A stretch of DNA of 64,000 nt from Roseiarcus sp963780825 (GCA_963780825.1 CAWADL010000013.1:62001-126000), one strand, 5' to 3'; positions 1 to 9,968 are shown, counted from the first letter of the stretch. Numbers and translations are program-made. Notes: generated by a model not told the origin, from the letters alone.

Positions 1-569
1 TTGCTCGCGCCCAGCGTCTCGGCCGCCTCGATGAACTCCTGGCCGCGCAAGCGTGCGGGTGATCGAGAAGATGAGCCGCGTGTGCCAGGTCCACCATAGC
101 GCCGCGATGGCGAGCATCGAGTGGATGAGGCTCGGGGTCAGCACCGTCGTCACAGCGAGCGCCATCACCAGCGGAGGAATGGCGAGCGAGATGTCGTTGA
201 CGCGCATCACGATCGTCTCGATCCAGCCGCCGAAATAGCCGGCGACAAGGCCGAGCGCGACGCCGACGGGCACCGCGATGCCGAGCACTGTCGCCGCCAG
301 GATCAGCGATACGCGGTAGCCGAAGAGGACGCGGGTGAAGATGTCGCGGCCGACATTGTCGGTGCCGAACCAGTAGCGCAGCGAGGGCGGCTGATGGCGC
401 TCGCGGAAATTGACGATGGCGCCGACATGAGTCGGGATGCGGCGAGATCCACGGCGCGAGCAGCGCGGCCAGCACCACGATGATGACGATCGCCGAGTCC
501 GATTGCGGCGGTCGGATTGCGCCGGAAACGACGCCAGCGCGCGACCGCCGGCGCTGACGTCTCGCTCAT
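1..569 (-). CDS. Peptide-type ABC transporter permease, DppC/OppC family (partial, frameshifted)
   Basis: Inner-membrane permease of a family 5 (dipeptide/oligopeptide/nickel) ABC importer. The N-terminus at 569 reads MSETSAPAVARWRRF, an Arg-rich cytoplasmic start usual for DppC. Further in, in shifted frames, come RYWFGTDNVGRDIFTRVLFG and, at the window edge, EFIEAAETLGASN, which is the EAA loop that docks on the ATPase. The start codon overlaps the stop of the upstream permease gene (ATGA), so the two are translationally coupled. The frame breaks near 490 and again before 330. The 3' end lies outside the window. Family assignment is firm; the substrate is unknown. Confidence 0.8.
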
Positions 570-1595
570 GCGCGCTGTCCGCGAAGGCGCACGCGCGGAT
601 CGACGAAGCCGACGAGCACGTCGATGACGAAATTGGCGACGACGAAGAACAGCCCGGAGATCATCACCACGCCCATCACGGCGTTGAGGTCCTTCTGCAG
701 GATCGAGCGGACGCCGTAGCTCGCCATGCCCGGCCAGGCGAACACCAGTTCGACCACGAAGGCGTTGCCGATCAGCGAGGCGAATTCGAGCCCGAGGATC
801 GTCATCGGCGGCACGAAGGCGGGCCGCAGCATATATTTGAACACGCGCACGAACGGACGGAATTCCGAAGGCTCGCGCGGCCTCGATGTAGTCCTGCCGT
901 GCGACGTCAATCATTGAGGCGCGGGTGATGCGGGCGATCTGGCCCATCGTCGCGGCGCACAAGGCGATCGCGGGAAGCAGGATGTGTTCGGCCGCGTCGA
1001 GGAAGCCCGCGAGATTACCTTTAAGCAGCGTATCAACGAGCATCAATCCCGTGAGATTGGCGACGATCGGGCTGTCGGGAGTCATACGGCCGGTTGTCGG
1101 CAGCGCATGCAGTACGTAGCCGGCCAGCACCTGCAATAGCAGCGCCAGCAGGAAGCTCGGCGCGACCGCGCCGAAGATAGTCAGCAGCCGCACCAGATTG
1201 TCGATCCAGCTATCCTTGTTGACCGCGGCCAATATCGCCGAGCGGCACGCCGATGGCGAAGGCGATCACGATCGTCACCAGGACGAACTCCAACGTCGCG
1301 GCGAAGGTTTCGGCGATATCGTCGTTGACTGGGCGCTTGGTGAGGAACGACAGACCGAGATCGCCATGCGCCGCGCCGACCAGGAAGCGTTCGTATTGCT
1401 GGACGAGCGGTAGATCGAGCCCCATTTTGGCTTTCAGGTCCGCCACCTGCTCCTGGCTGGCGCGCGGCCCGAGCGCCATGCGCGCAGGGTCGCCAGGCAT
1501 CACGCGCGCGATGACGAAGATCGTCGATCGACAGACCAAACAAGACGAGCGAGCGACCAGAGAACGCGGCGGATGAGGAAGTAGATGAACTCCAA
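566..1595 (-). CDS. Peptide-type ABC transporter permease, DppB/OppB family (frameshifted)
   Basis: First permease of the importer. Read piecewise, the protein begins MEFIYFLIRRVLWSL from a TTG codon at 1595. It continues through FVIARVMPGDPARMALGP (the periplasmic segment after TM1 of DppB), DNLVRLLTIFGAVAPSF and the EAA-like segment DYIEAARAFGIP, and ends VDVLVGFVDPRVRL, a classic DppB C-terminus. About 1,030 bases fit a 340-residue permease. The frame breaks near 1545, 1230 and 850. Each piece keeps high similarity right up to the break, which suggests base-call errors. The start is inferred from the family N-terminus; no strong ribosome binding site is visible. Confidence 0.8.
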
Positions 1596-1666
1596 CTTGA
1601 GGCCTTAATTAAAAGAGGCAAGTGCGGCTCTTAGACCCGTCGGCTGCCCCGATTTGGGCGCCTTCC

Positions 1667-1764
1667 TGTAGCCGCGGTCTCAAGACCGCGGTTGTCGTGA
1701 GATCGAATCTCGCCGACCAAAGAGCCGATCACGGCGAAACCGCGGTCTCGAGACCGCGGCTACA
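1667..1764. repeat. REPIN family A, copy 1
   Basis: Two inverted units, each a GTAG tetranucleotide followed by a GC hairpin (CCGCGGTCT then AGACCGCGG), separated by about 50 bases. The stem differs from other copies by paired changes that keep it closed. It lies between the permease and binding-protein genes of the importer. Confidence 0.85.
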
Positions 1765-1788
1765 GAGGCGCCGTGGCGGGCGATCAGC

Positions 1789-3348
1789 TCACTTGCAGGT
1801 CCACTTGTATTTGTGGAACGCGTAGTCGAACGACTGCATGGGCGCGGGGACATAGCCTTCCAGGCACTTGTCCATGGCGTGGCGCACGACCTGGGTCTCG
1901 AGGAACGCGTCGCTCTGCATGTCGATCAGCTTGGCCTGCAGGTCCTTATAATCCTTGGCCTGTGTAGCGGCGTCGCCGGTCGCGCGCGCATCGTCGATCA
2001 GCTTGTCGATTTCCGGGTTCTGCACCCATTCCATCGACGCCCAGGTGCCCGCCGCCTTCGAATGATACTGCGTGTAGAACATCGAGTCCGGCGAAGGGAT
2101 AGGTGGGTCCGAAGAACACTTCGGTGATGTTGGGCGTCGTCTCGACCTTGGAGGCGATTTCCGTCACGCGGTTCCAGGGCTCGGCGCCAAGCGTCAGCTT
2201 GAAGCCGATCTGCTCGCAGGTTGGCTTGCATCAGCAGCGCCAGCTCCTCCTCGAATTTCGTCCCCGCGACATAGGTAAGCGTTAGCGGAATGTCCTTCTG
2301 TCCCGCATAGCCGCTCTTGGCGAGTTCGGCTTTGGCCGCCTTCGAGATCGAACTTCGGCGCCGGTTGGTCGAGATAGGCGGCGGCGAAAGTCTTCGGCAG
2401 CGGGCCGGTCAGGTCGCCGCCGGGCAGGATCGTCGAGTGGATGGTGTCGTAGTCGGTGGCGAGCGCGATCGCCTTGCGGATATGAATGTCGTCGGTCGGC
2501 TTCGCCTTGGTGTTGAGCTTCAGATAGAAAGCGACCGATGTCACGCCCTTGACGATCTTGAAGCGGCCGGATTTTTCCAGCGTGTCGTAGGTGTCGGGTG
2601 ATTGGAACTGGCTCGACATCGTCAATTCGCCCGAGGCGGCGAGCGACTTCACGGTCGCCTCGTCGTTGGTGATGAGGAAGTGCACCTCGTCGATCGCGCC
2701 GTCGCCCCAGCCACGGTAATAGTTGGGATCGCGCTCGATCGTCATCTGCGTGCCGCGATCCCAGCTCTTCAGCTTATAGGGGCCAGCGCTTGCCGTGTGG
2801 GTGGCGAGCCAAGTCTGCCCGTCGTCGGCGCCGGCGTTGGCCTTGACGAGCTTCGAGTTGAGGATGCGGATCGCCGGCACCGTCGACAGGAACGGCGAGA
2901 AGGTCTTGGCGAGCGAGAATTTGACGGTCAACGGGTCGACGGCGGTCACGCTGCCCGGCTTCAGCACGCCGGCGAACAGGTTGGCCGGTCCGAGGTTGAT
3001 CTTCAACAGGCGCTCGACGGAATAGACGACATCGTCGGCGGTGACCGGCGAGCCGTCCTGGAACTTGGCGTCCTTGCGCAGATGAAACGTCACGCTCGTT
3101 GCGTCCGGCGAAACGTCCCATGACGAGGCGAGTTCGGGAATCAGAGCGCCCTGCGGATCGACATTGGTGAGACCGTCGTAGAGGTTCACGCTCGCCATAT
3201 AGTCGGTGTAGTCGGAGATTTTGGCCGGATCGATCGAGCCGAAAATTTGCACGGTATTGACGGTGATGACCCGCGCGGCCTCGGCGCCAAACCCGGGCCC
3301 GAATACGGCGGCGCCGCACAAAAGGCTTCGCAGCAGAACACTCTTCAT
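1789..3348 (-). CDS. ABC transporter substrate-binding protein, family 5 (frameshifted)
   Basis: Periplasmic solute receptor for the adjacent permeases. The start at 3348 follows GAGGAG and gives a signal peptide of about 24 residues (MKSVLLRSLLCGAAVFGPGF, then an AEA cleavage site). The SBP_bac_5 core follows: SSWDVSPDATSVTFHLRKD, FQDGSPVTADDVVYSVERL, SAGPYKLKSWDRGTQMTIER and DPNYYRG are hallmark segments. The C-terminus FDYAFHKYKWTCK is typical. About 520 residues fits the family. The frame breaks near 2350, 2220 and 2090. The gene is upstream of the permeases in the same direction. No ATPase genes are visible; they presumably lie left of the window. Confidence 0.85.
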
Positions 3349-3525
3349 CACGCTCTCCTCATTCCGGCGGCCGCCAACATCCGGCAAAGGCGCGCCCGGC
3401 TCAAGTCCGTTCTCGGCTAAGTTTTCGGCAGGGTCGGTCAGTTTTGCGGCGGCCCGCAAGGCGCAGCCCCACGGAGTGGGGGCCGGCCTTGATCTGGCCT
3501 CAAATAAAGCGCCGCGCGTTGCCGT

Positions 3526-4044
3526 TCACTTGCGTTTCGACAAGGAAAGATCAACGCTTCGAATATCACCGGCGGACGGCGCAATGTGTATGGCTTGTCG
3601 CCGTCCGTTAGAGCGAATGGAGAGTTGCACGGTGAACCCAGATCCCGAAACCGTGCCCTCAAAATCTCCAGAGCCGATCTGACCTATGACGGCGCCCTGA
3701 ACGCCGCGACTGGTTTCTTGCCATTGGCCTTGGACCTGGCCTCCTTGGGCCGTGAGGTTGGCTTCGATATTCACGCGAAAGGCGTCGCTCGCGCAGACGA
3801 GTGAGTACGTCAGCAACTCCTCGCCCTCGCCGGTGTCATAGGTCGCCCGGCAACTGACGGGCTCTCGCCGCCCGTCTTGCGTCGTGATCCCGCCCGAGCC
3901 CTGCCAGTTTCCAAGAAAAGGGCGAAACGGCCCCGCTGCCGAGGCGGGGACCGTGGCTGTCGCCAGCATCGCGCTCAAGCCCGCCGCCGCGAGGACGCCT
4001 GCACGAACACGCATCGACGGACGCAACATCATGTTAATAGACAC
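3526..4044 (-). CDS. Secreted hypothetical protein
   Basis: About 172 residues. I chose the GTG at 4044 because GGAGGAG lies six bases upstream; the ATG codons four and five residues later are alternatives. The N-terminus is a clear Sec signal peptide (Arg-rich start, then hydrophobic GVLAAAGLSAMLATATVP, cleavage after ASA). The mature part is Gly/Ser/Gln-rich and predicted beta-rich, with FLGNWQGSGGI at its start and a central Cys pair (about 20 residues apart). It resembles uncharacterised exported proteins of Rhizobiales, but I know no function. It stands alone between two oppositely ordered units. Confidence 0.65.
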   Translation of the reverse strand: MSINMMLRPSMRVRAGVLAAAGLSAMLATATVPASAAGPFRPFLGNWQGSGGITTQDGRREPVSCRATYDTGEGEELLTYSLVCASDAFRVNIEANLTAQGGQVQGQWQETSRGVQGAVIGQIGSGDFEGTVSGSGFTVQLSIRSNGRRQAIHIAPSAGDIRSVDLSLSKRK

Positions 4045-4142
4045 GAATTTCTCCTCCAACCCGCTTTAGGAGGGATAAGCTAGCGCGTATTCGAAGATTA
4101 GAGAATACGGTCAGCCGCGAGCCGAGGCCTCACTTTCGGCGC

Positions 4143-5087
4143 CTATTTTCCGATCTCCTTGTCGGCGCGCCGCTTGTGCGCGGCGAGCGCCATCAATCGG
4201 CGATCGCGCCACGCCTGCCGCTCAACCAGCTTGTCGGCCGGCGTCCGCTTGCGGCGCTCGCTCTCCAATGTCGCCATAACTGGGCCCGACCAATCAACGC
4301 GGCGCTGCGTCGAGGGAAAGATGCGGTCGTAGATCTGCTGATAGCGCTCGGCATAATCACGCACTCCGCCAGGTGCGTTGAGATCGATGGTCTCGAAAGG
4401 TCCCATGAAACTCCAGCGCAGCGCCAGTCCCTCGCGAATGCCGATGTCGACATCCTCCATTCCGGCGTAGCCGTCGGCGACCAAGCGGAACGCCTCTTCG
4501 AGCAGCGCGCCTTGGAGCCGGTTCATGACGAAGCCGTCGAGCTCGCGTTTCATGACGATCGGCGCGTGGCCAGCGGCGCGCAGGAAAGCGGCCGTTCGCT
4601 CGACAACGGCCGGGTCCGTCCAAGGCGCAGGCACAACCTCGGCGGCGGGGATGAGATACGGGGGGTTGATCGGATGCGCGACCAGGCAGCGGGCGCGGCC
4701 CGGCAGCGCCTCGGTGAAGGCCGAGGGCAGGATCGCCGACGTGGAGCTCGCGAGCACCGCATCGGGCGCCGCGAGCGCGTCGAGCCGGCCAAAGATCTCG
4801 CGCTTGACCGCCACGTCTTCCGGCGTGTTCTCCTGCACATGGATCGCGCCCTGCAGCGCCTCGCCAAGATCGGTGACGGGCTTCATCCTGGCGCGCAGCG
4901 CCTCGACAGAGCCGCCAACGAGATCGTTGGCGGCGAGATCGGGCAGCACCGCATCGATGAAGGTCAGCGCCTTCGCAGGCGCGGAAGCGTCGGCGTCCCA
5001 AAGAGCCACGTCGTGGCCGGCGCGGGCAAAACTGATGGCCCACGCGCGTCCCACAAATCCCGAACCTATGATCGCGACCTTGCTCAT
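4143..5087 (-). CDS. 3-hydroxyacyl-CoA dehydrogenase-like NAD-dependent oxidoreductase
   Basis: 314 residues. The N-terminal Rossmann fold starts at residue 2 (VAIIGSGFVGRAWAISFA, a GxGxxG nucleotide loop) with an Asp at the end of the second strand (LWDAD), predicting NAD over NADP. The catalytic region holds SSTSAILPSAF, HPINPPYLIP and MNRLQGALLEEAF, giving the Ser-His-Asn set of the 3HCDH superfamily. The HPxNPPYLIP segment is typical of the short clade with L-gulonate 3-dehydrogenase, carnitine dehydrogenase and lambda-crystallin, so acyl-CoA need not be the substrate. A remnant of a short-chain dehydrogenase gene lies just upstream. Confidence 0.8.
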   Translation of the reverse strand: MSKVAIIGSGFVGRAWAISFARAGHDVALWDADASAPAKALTFIDAVLPDLAANDLVGGSVEALRARMKPVTDLGEALQGAIHVQENTPEDVAVKREIFGRLDALAAPDAVLASSTSAILPSAFTEALPGRARCLVAHPINPPYLIPAAEVVPAPWTDPAVVERTAAFLRAAGHAPIVMKRELDGFVMNRLQGALLEEAFRLVADGYAGMEDVDIGIREGLALRWSFMGPFETIDLNAPGGVRDYAERYQQIYDRIFPSTQRRVDWSGPVMATLESERRKRTPADKLVERQAWRDRRLMALAAHKRRADKEIGK

Positions 5088-5116
5088 CTCAGACGTTTCC
5101 CTCTTGCCAAACGTTT

Positions 5117-5263
5117 TCAAAGCGTCTCGACATCGCCGTCGACGCTGAGCGACCGTCCGGAGATATTGCGTCCCGCGGCCGACAGCAAATAAGCGTCGGT
5201 CGTGGCGACGTCCCCGGCCTTCATCATGCGGCGTAGCGATACGCGCTCCCTCTCCTCGAAGCT
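5117..5263 (-). pseudogene. Remnant of a short-chain dehydrogenase gene (C-terminus only)
   Basis: The minus strand reads YVSFEERERVSLRRMMKAGD, then DAYLLSAAGRNISGRSLSVD and GDVETL before a TGA at 5117-5119. This is the typical SDR C-terminus (AGRNISGQ...VDGN). Only about 45 residues are recognisable; an in-frame stop lies just upstream and the next bases do not look like SDR in any frame. It is probably a truncated gene. It lies 30 bases before the hydroxyacyl-CoA dehydrogenase-like gene, so it may once have been its operon partner. Confidence 0.55.
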
Positions 5264-5447
5264 GACATACCCTTCGGATCAAATCGCCGCGACAGAACGT
5301 TATTACCGCTCTTGCGGCGTAAGAGGGGGCAAAGCCGCAGCCCCGGACCCTTTCCCCGCCGGCCACGAGGGTGGGGCCACGCCCTGAAGCGATCCACGAA
5401 TACGGCCGCCTGCGAGCGGCTGCTACTCATCAAGGAGGGTTTCGCGC

Positions 5448-7258
5448 ATGGCGCGCATCGAGGATTACGCGCTGATCGGCGACTGTGTCTCCGCCGCGCT
5501 CGTGTCGCGGCAGGGGTCTATCGACTGGCTGTGCTGGCCGCGCTTCAACTCCGGCGCCTGTTTCGCCGCGCTGCTGGGTACGCACGAGCACGGGCGCTGG
5601 GCGATGACCCCTGACGATCCCGACTTCGAATCCAGCCGCGTCTATCAAGGCCCAACGATGATCCTCGCGACCACGCACCGCACGAATACGGGCGTTGTGG
5701 AGGTGCTCGATTTCCTGGCGCCCGGGGCGGCGGAGCCGACGCTCGTGCGCATCGTGCGCGGCGTCGAAGGGGAGGTTGCCATGACCTCGGAGCTCATCGT
5801 CCGTTTCGACTACGGGCTGACGGTGCCCTGGGTTGCGCGCGGGCCGCATCACGAACTGCTCGCGACGGCGGGTCCGATCAAGCTGGTGTTTCGTACGCAC
5901 GCCCACAGTGTCGGGCGCAACATGCGAACGCGATCGCATTTCAAGATCGCCGCCGGCGAACGGATGGCGTTTGTCCTGCAGTGCGTTCCCTCGGTCGCTG
6001 AGATCCCGCGCGCCTGCGATCCCGAAGCTGCGCTCGAACGGACCCGGAAATTCTGGACCGATTGGGCGGCGACCTGCCGCGATGACATACCCTGGTTCGG
6101 CGCTGTGCAACGCTCGTTGCTGACGCTGAAGGCGCTGACCTTCGCTGAGACAGGCGGCATCGTCGCGGCGCCGACGACCTCGCTGCCGGAGCAGATCGGC
6201 GGCGTGCGCAATTGGGACTATCGTTACTGCTGGCTGCGCGACTCCAGCCTGACGCTTCAGGCGCTGATGACGGCGGGCTATTGGGACGAGGCGATGGCTT
6301 GGCGCGACTGGCTGGTCCGCGCGGTCGCCGGCGCGCCGCAGCAGGCGCAGATCATGTATGGCGTCAGCGGCGAGCGGTTTCTCGACGAACGCGAACTGCC
6401 TTGGCTGCCCGGCTACGAAGGCTCGAAGCCAGTGCGGATCGGCAACGCGGCCTCCAACCAGTTTCAGCTCGACGTCTATGGCGAGATAATCGACGTTCTC
6501 TATCGCAGCGGCGCACATCTGGACCCGCACGAAACAAGTTTCCATCGCAAGACGCCGCCGTCGCTGCAGGTTGGGCTCGCGGTGCTCGAACATGTCGAAG
6601 AGGTATGGCGCGAGCCTGACGAGGGCATCTGGGAAGTGCGTGGCCCGCCCCGGCATTTTGTTCACTCCAAGCTGATGGCGTGGGTCGCGTTCGACCGTGC
6701 GGCCAAAGGGCTCGCCCGGTTCGGCGATCGTTTTCCGGTGGAAAAATGGAGCCAGCTTCGCGACGAAGTGCACGCCGACATCTGCGCGAAAGGCTATGAC
6801 CCTGAGGTGGGCGCGTTCATGCAATATTATGGCGCCGACGTCCTCGACGCGAGCGTGTTGTTGGCGCCGATTGTTGGCTTTCTGCCGGCCGACGATCCCC
6901 GCATCGTCGGGACGGTGCGCGCCATCGAGCAGCGTCTGATCAAAGGCGGTTTCGTTCTACGCTACGAGCAGCCGGATTCAAATACGGACGGTCTGCCGCC
7001 GGGGGAGGGCGCGTTCCTGGCTTGCAGCTTCTGGTATGTCGACGTTCTGGTGTTGCAGGGACGCGTTAAGAAGCGCGGGCTATGTTCGAGCGGCTGATCG
7101 GCCTCTGCAACGATGTAGGGCTATTGGCGGAGGAATACGATCCCGCGGCGAAGCGCATGCTCGGAAATTTCCCGCAGGCGTTCAGCCACGTCGCGCTGGT
7201 CAATTCGGCCTACGCTTTGGTGGAGGGACTGAAAGGATCGTCGGGCGCTGTAGTGTAG
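5448..7258 (+). CDS. Glycoside hydrolase family 15 protein (frameshifted near the 3' end)
   Basis: About 602 residues, cytoplasmic, no signal peptide. AAGGAGG precedes the start. The N-terminus (IEDYALIGDCVSAALVSRQG, then SIDWLCWPRF) and the (alpha/alpha)6 barrel motif RNWDYRYCWLRDSSLTLQAL are diagnostic of bacterial GH15 glucoamylase/trehalase-type enzymes. PDEGIWEVRG carries the probable catalytic acid and DASVLLAP lies near the second carboxylate. Members hydrolyse alpha-glucosidic bonds, trehalose in some clades; the substrate here is open. The frame breaks near 7065; the continuation FERLIGLCNDVGLLAEEYDP to the TAG at 7256-7258 is the normal GH15 C-terminus. The stop codon is part of repeat family A. 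Confidence 0.85.
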
Positions 7259-7347
7259 CCGCGGTCGTTGACCGCGGTCGTCGTGTGAGCGTCCATAGCC
7301 AGCTAGATTCGATCACGGCGCGACCGCGGTCAGCGACCGCGGCTACA
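7254..7347. repeat. REPIN family A, copy 2
   Basis: GTAG plus hairpin CCGCGGTC/GACCGCGG at each end, inverted, with a spacer ending GATCACGGCGC as in copies 1, 3 and 5. The left GTAG supplies the TAG stop of the GH15 gene. Confidence 0.85.
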
Positions 7348-7471
7348 AGAGCCGGCCTCCAACTAGCCGTCGCTACACGTTTCTTCACCGTCGGCCGATC
7401 GACAAGCGCAGGGCTTGTCCGATAGGCTGCGCAATCGAAGCCAATGGCTTGCATCTCGAAAAGGTCCGTCC

Positions 7472-8241
7472 ATGAGTCTCGTCATCCCCGATCTTCAAGG
7501 AAAGTCCGTGCTGATCACCGGCGCCTCGACCGGCATCGGCGCCGCCCTGGCGCGCGCGTTTGCCGCCCAGGGCGCCAAGGTCGGCGTCAACTACCATGCG
7601 AGCGAGGCGCCGGCGAAAGCGTTGGTCAGCGAAATCCAGGACAAGGGCGGCAAGGCGCTGTTGCTGAAGGGCGATGTGACCAAACTTGCGGATTGCCAAG
7701 CCATGGCGGCGAAGACCGCCGAGGCTTTCGGCGGAATCAACGGGTTGATCAACAACGCGGGCCTCATGCTGGGGCGGATTCATTCCCTCGAGGCGACGAC
7801 GAACACATCAGCGAGGTCATCGATCTCAATTCGCGCTCGGTCATCTCGATGACCCGCGCCGCACGGCCGTGGTTGGCGAAAGCGGGCGGCTTCGTCATCA
7901 ACACGACCTCGATTGCGGCCCGAAACGGCGGCGCCGGCGGAGCGATACTTTATGCAGCGGCGAAAGGCTTTGTCTCAACGATCACGCGCGGACACGCCAA
8001 GGAATTGATCGGTGAGAACATCCGCGTCAACGGCGTCGCGCCCGGGGTGATCACGACCCCGTTCCACGAACGCTACACCACGCCGGAAGCTCTCGAAGTT
8101 ATCCGCAAGACCATCCCTCAGGGCCGTCTCGGGGTGGCCGAGGATTGCGTCGGGGCTTATTTGTTCCTCGCTTCGGAAATGCTGTCGAGCTACGTCATCG
8201 GACAAATCCTCGAGGTCAACGGCGGTCAGTTGATGCCTTGA
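7472..8241 (+). CDS. SDR family oxidoreductase (one frameshift)
   Basis: About 256 residues of the classical SDR fold. The NAD(P) loop TGASTGIGAALARAFA is near residue 15, NNAG near residue 90, the catalytic Ser in NTTSIAARNG and the YxxxK pair in YAAAKG. The end VIGQILEVNGGQLMP is the usual SDR tail. The frame breaks near 7795, between the NNAG strand and helix E. It resembles FabG-type 3-oxoacyl reductases and glucose dehydrogenases, but the substrate cannot be deduced. The gene is alone, between repeat A2 and the convergent toxin-antitoxin pair. Confidence 0.85.
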
Positions 8242-8264
8242 TGCGTCCGTGCAGCAATGCCTGA

Positions 8265-8686
8265 TTAGCGCCACGGGTTCACGAAGGGCACAAGTGCTTG
8301 TACAAATTCGCTCGTGTCGCGCGTGACGACAGTCAGGCCGTGATGCAAGGCCGTCGCGGCGATAAATAGATCGGGCTGCGAGTAGGTGTGCCCGGTTTTG
8401 CGGCCGGTTTCGATTAGCATCCGCCATTTCACGATGACGTCTTCGCTGACGGGTAGAACGCGCTGATCAAACATCGGGCGCACTTTATGCGCCAACCAAT
8501 CATTCAGGTTGGCGCGTCGCGCAGCGTCGGTTGTAGCTCTATGCCGAAGCGAACTTCGGCCAGCGTCACCACGCTCACGTAGAGCCGATCGAGGGACTGC
8601 GCCGCGACGAACGCCGCAACCTTTCTTTCCGGCTTCTGTCTCCTAAGTTCGGACAGGATATTCGTATCGAGTAACCACCCCGTCAC
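8265..8686 (-). CDS. vapC: VapC-type PIN-domain toxin ribonuclease (one frameshift)
   Basis: About 139 residues. It starts with GTG at 8686, overlapping the antitoxin stop by four bases (GTGA). The PIN acidic residues are all visible: Asp in LLDTNILSEL, Glu in LAEVRFGIEL, Asp in QPDLFIAATAL and Asp in VVTRDTSEF. VapC proteins are Mg-dependent endoribonucleases, often of tRNA or rRNA, held inactive by the antitoxin. The frame breaks near 8505, where a one-base shift joins LQPTLRDA to RANLNDWLAHKV. With a sequencing error the toxin is complete; with a true frameshift it is inactive after residue 60. Confidence 0.85.
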
Positions 8687-8979
8687 AATTCGACGTCGCG
8701 CACGGGGCTTCGTTCGCGCCGCGGTTCCAGGTCGATGTCGCGGTAAGGCGAAGCCTGCATCGCGTCGATCAGCGCTTGCCCCGTCTGACCGCCCTTTAGT
8801 CGTATGAATTCATCGACGGACACGACAACCACTTCGTCGCGGCCGTGCACGGTGACGTGCTGAGGTCCCTCGCTCCGCGCTCGACGCACCAACTCGCTAA
8901 AGCGAGCTTTGGCGTCCTGAAGCGGCCAGCGGGTAGGGAGACCTGGGAATTTTGAGGATTGCTTTTCTAATCTGGTCAT
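8683..8979 (-). CDS. vapB: Phd/YefM-family antitoxin
   Basis: 98 residues from ATG at 8979 (MTRLEKQSSKF). Residues 15-75 are the Phd/YefM DNA-binding domain: WPLQDAKARFSELVRRA, then HVTVHGRDEVVVVSVDEF. The C-terminal tail (about 25 residues, DIDLEPRRERSP) would wrap the toxin. The gene precedes and overlaps vapC, the usual order. A perfect palindrome spans its start codon and is the expected autoregulatory operator. An in-frame start 13 codons upstream exists but would place the operator inside the coding region. Confidence 0.85.
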   Translation of the reverse strand: MTRLEKQSSKFPGLPTRWPLQDAKARFSELVRRARSEGPQHVTVHGRDEVVVVSVDEFIRLKGGQTGQALIDAMQASPYRDIDLEPRRERSPVRDVEL

Positions 8980-8991
8980 ACTGACCAGATT
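8969..8991. promoter_or_regulatory. Palindromic operator at the antitoxin start
   Basis: Perfect inverted repeat: AATCTGGTCA, three bases, TGACCAGATT. It covers the ATG of the antitoxin gene, where binding by the Phd-like domain would block the operon promoter. This is the standard autoregulation of such pairs; binding here is inferred. Confidence 0.55.
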
Positions 8992-9049
8992 ATCGGAATA
9001 TGTCGGGCGCGAGAACACATTCTTGCCGCGCTGAAATCCGAGCCAAGCC

Positions 9050-9904
9050 CTACTTCGCCGCGGTGCGCAGCGCCGCCTGCTGCTCCACCGCGCGCCGGAA
9101 CGCCCCCTCGATGGTCACGGCGAAATTGTAGTGTGTCGCGGAAAACGGCAGCGGATGGTCGGGATCAACCGAGCGGTAGCCGACGAAGATCGCCAGCAGC
9201 CCCTTGCCGTCGCCATCGAACAGGCCGGAACCCGAGGCCCCGACGTTGGCGGCGCAATCAAACGAGAACTCCCGCGTCCCCTCCGCGCCGTCCCCTAAAC
9301 CCGCGCGCAAACGGCAATCCTGCAATGACATGTCCCACGCATTGGCCCAATCGATCGCCCCGCGGGCGACGAACCGCACCGGCCCCTCGCCATTCGGTTT
9401 GCCGAGCCCGTAGGGCGTAGCCTCGTGCACCGGGTGAACCAATTTGACCACCGCCCAATCATGCACGGCGTCTTGATTGTAGGGATCGGACGAGCCGACG
9501 ATCGCGCCCTCGACTTCCAGCTCGGTCGAAATCTGCTGACCGTTCGCCTCGATGATGAAATGGCAATGCTCGCGGTCGCCGCGCAATTTTCCGTCGCGAT
9601 CGTAGATCACATGCGCGGCCGTGGTCACCACGTCGTCGGCGAGGGTCAGTTGGCCGGAGCCGTGCGCGTTGCCGCAACGCACTATGCCTGTCGCAGCGTA
9701 ATCTCGCCGCAACGCGAGCGCGTTGGTATGATGCGAGGCGGCAAAATTCTCGGCCGAGGCCCGTTGATCGGCGCCGAAGACGACCACCGGCGTCACCGGC
9801 AGCATGTTGGGGAAAGTCGCGCGGTCGACTTCCATTGCGGCGCCCTTTGACACGCCAAGCGCAAGCAGACACAAGCCGATAACGCCCACAAAAGTGGTGT
9901 TCAT
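9050..9904 (-). CDS. Secreted trypsin-like serine protease
   Basis: 284 residues from ATG at 9904, after a purine-rich GGGGGCTGGG. The signal peptide is residues 1-23 (TTFVGVIGLCLLALGVSKG). The chymotrypsin-fold triad is His98 (VVTTAAHVIYD), Asp149 (HDWAVVKL) and Ser224 (GASGSGLFD, where Ser replaces the second Gly of GDSGG). Cys77, Cys114, Cys197 and Cys217 could form disulfides in the periplasm. Substrate unknown. It is divergent from zapE with a 64-base gap that must hold both promoters. Confidence 0.8.
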   Translation of the reverse strand: MNTTFVGVIGLCLLALGVSKGAAMEVDRATFPNMLPVTPVVVFGADQRASAENFAASHHTNALALRRDYAATGIVRCGNAHGSGQLTLADDVVTTAAHVIYDRDGKLRGDREHCHFIIEANGQQISTELEVEGAIVGSSDPYNQDAVHDWAVVKLVHPVHEATPYGLGKPNGEGPVRFVARGAIDWANAWDMSLQDCRLRAGLGDGAEGTREFSFDCAANVGASGSGLFDGDGKGLLAIFVGYRSVDPDHPLPFSATHYNFAVTIEGAFRRAVEQQAALRTAAK

Positions 9905-9968
9905 TCCCAGCCCCCGGATGCCCGGCTGCTCCAAGCTGATGGCGGCCGCGATCACGAAAGGTTTATAA

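Noticed and set aside
1667..1764. Tandem-looking GC repeats that could be a CRISPR array
   Set aside because: Units are single inverted pairs dispersed through the window, not regular direct repeats with spacers, and no cas genes are near.
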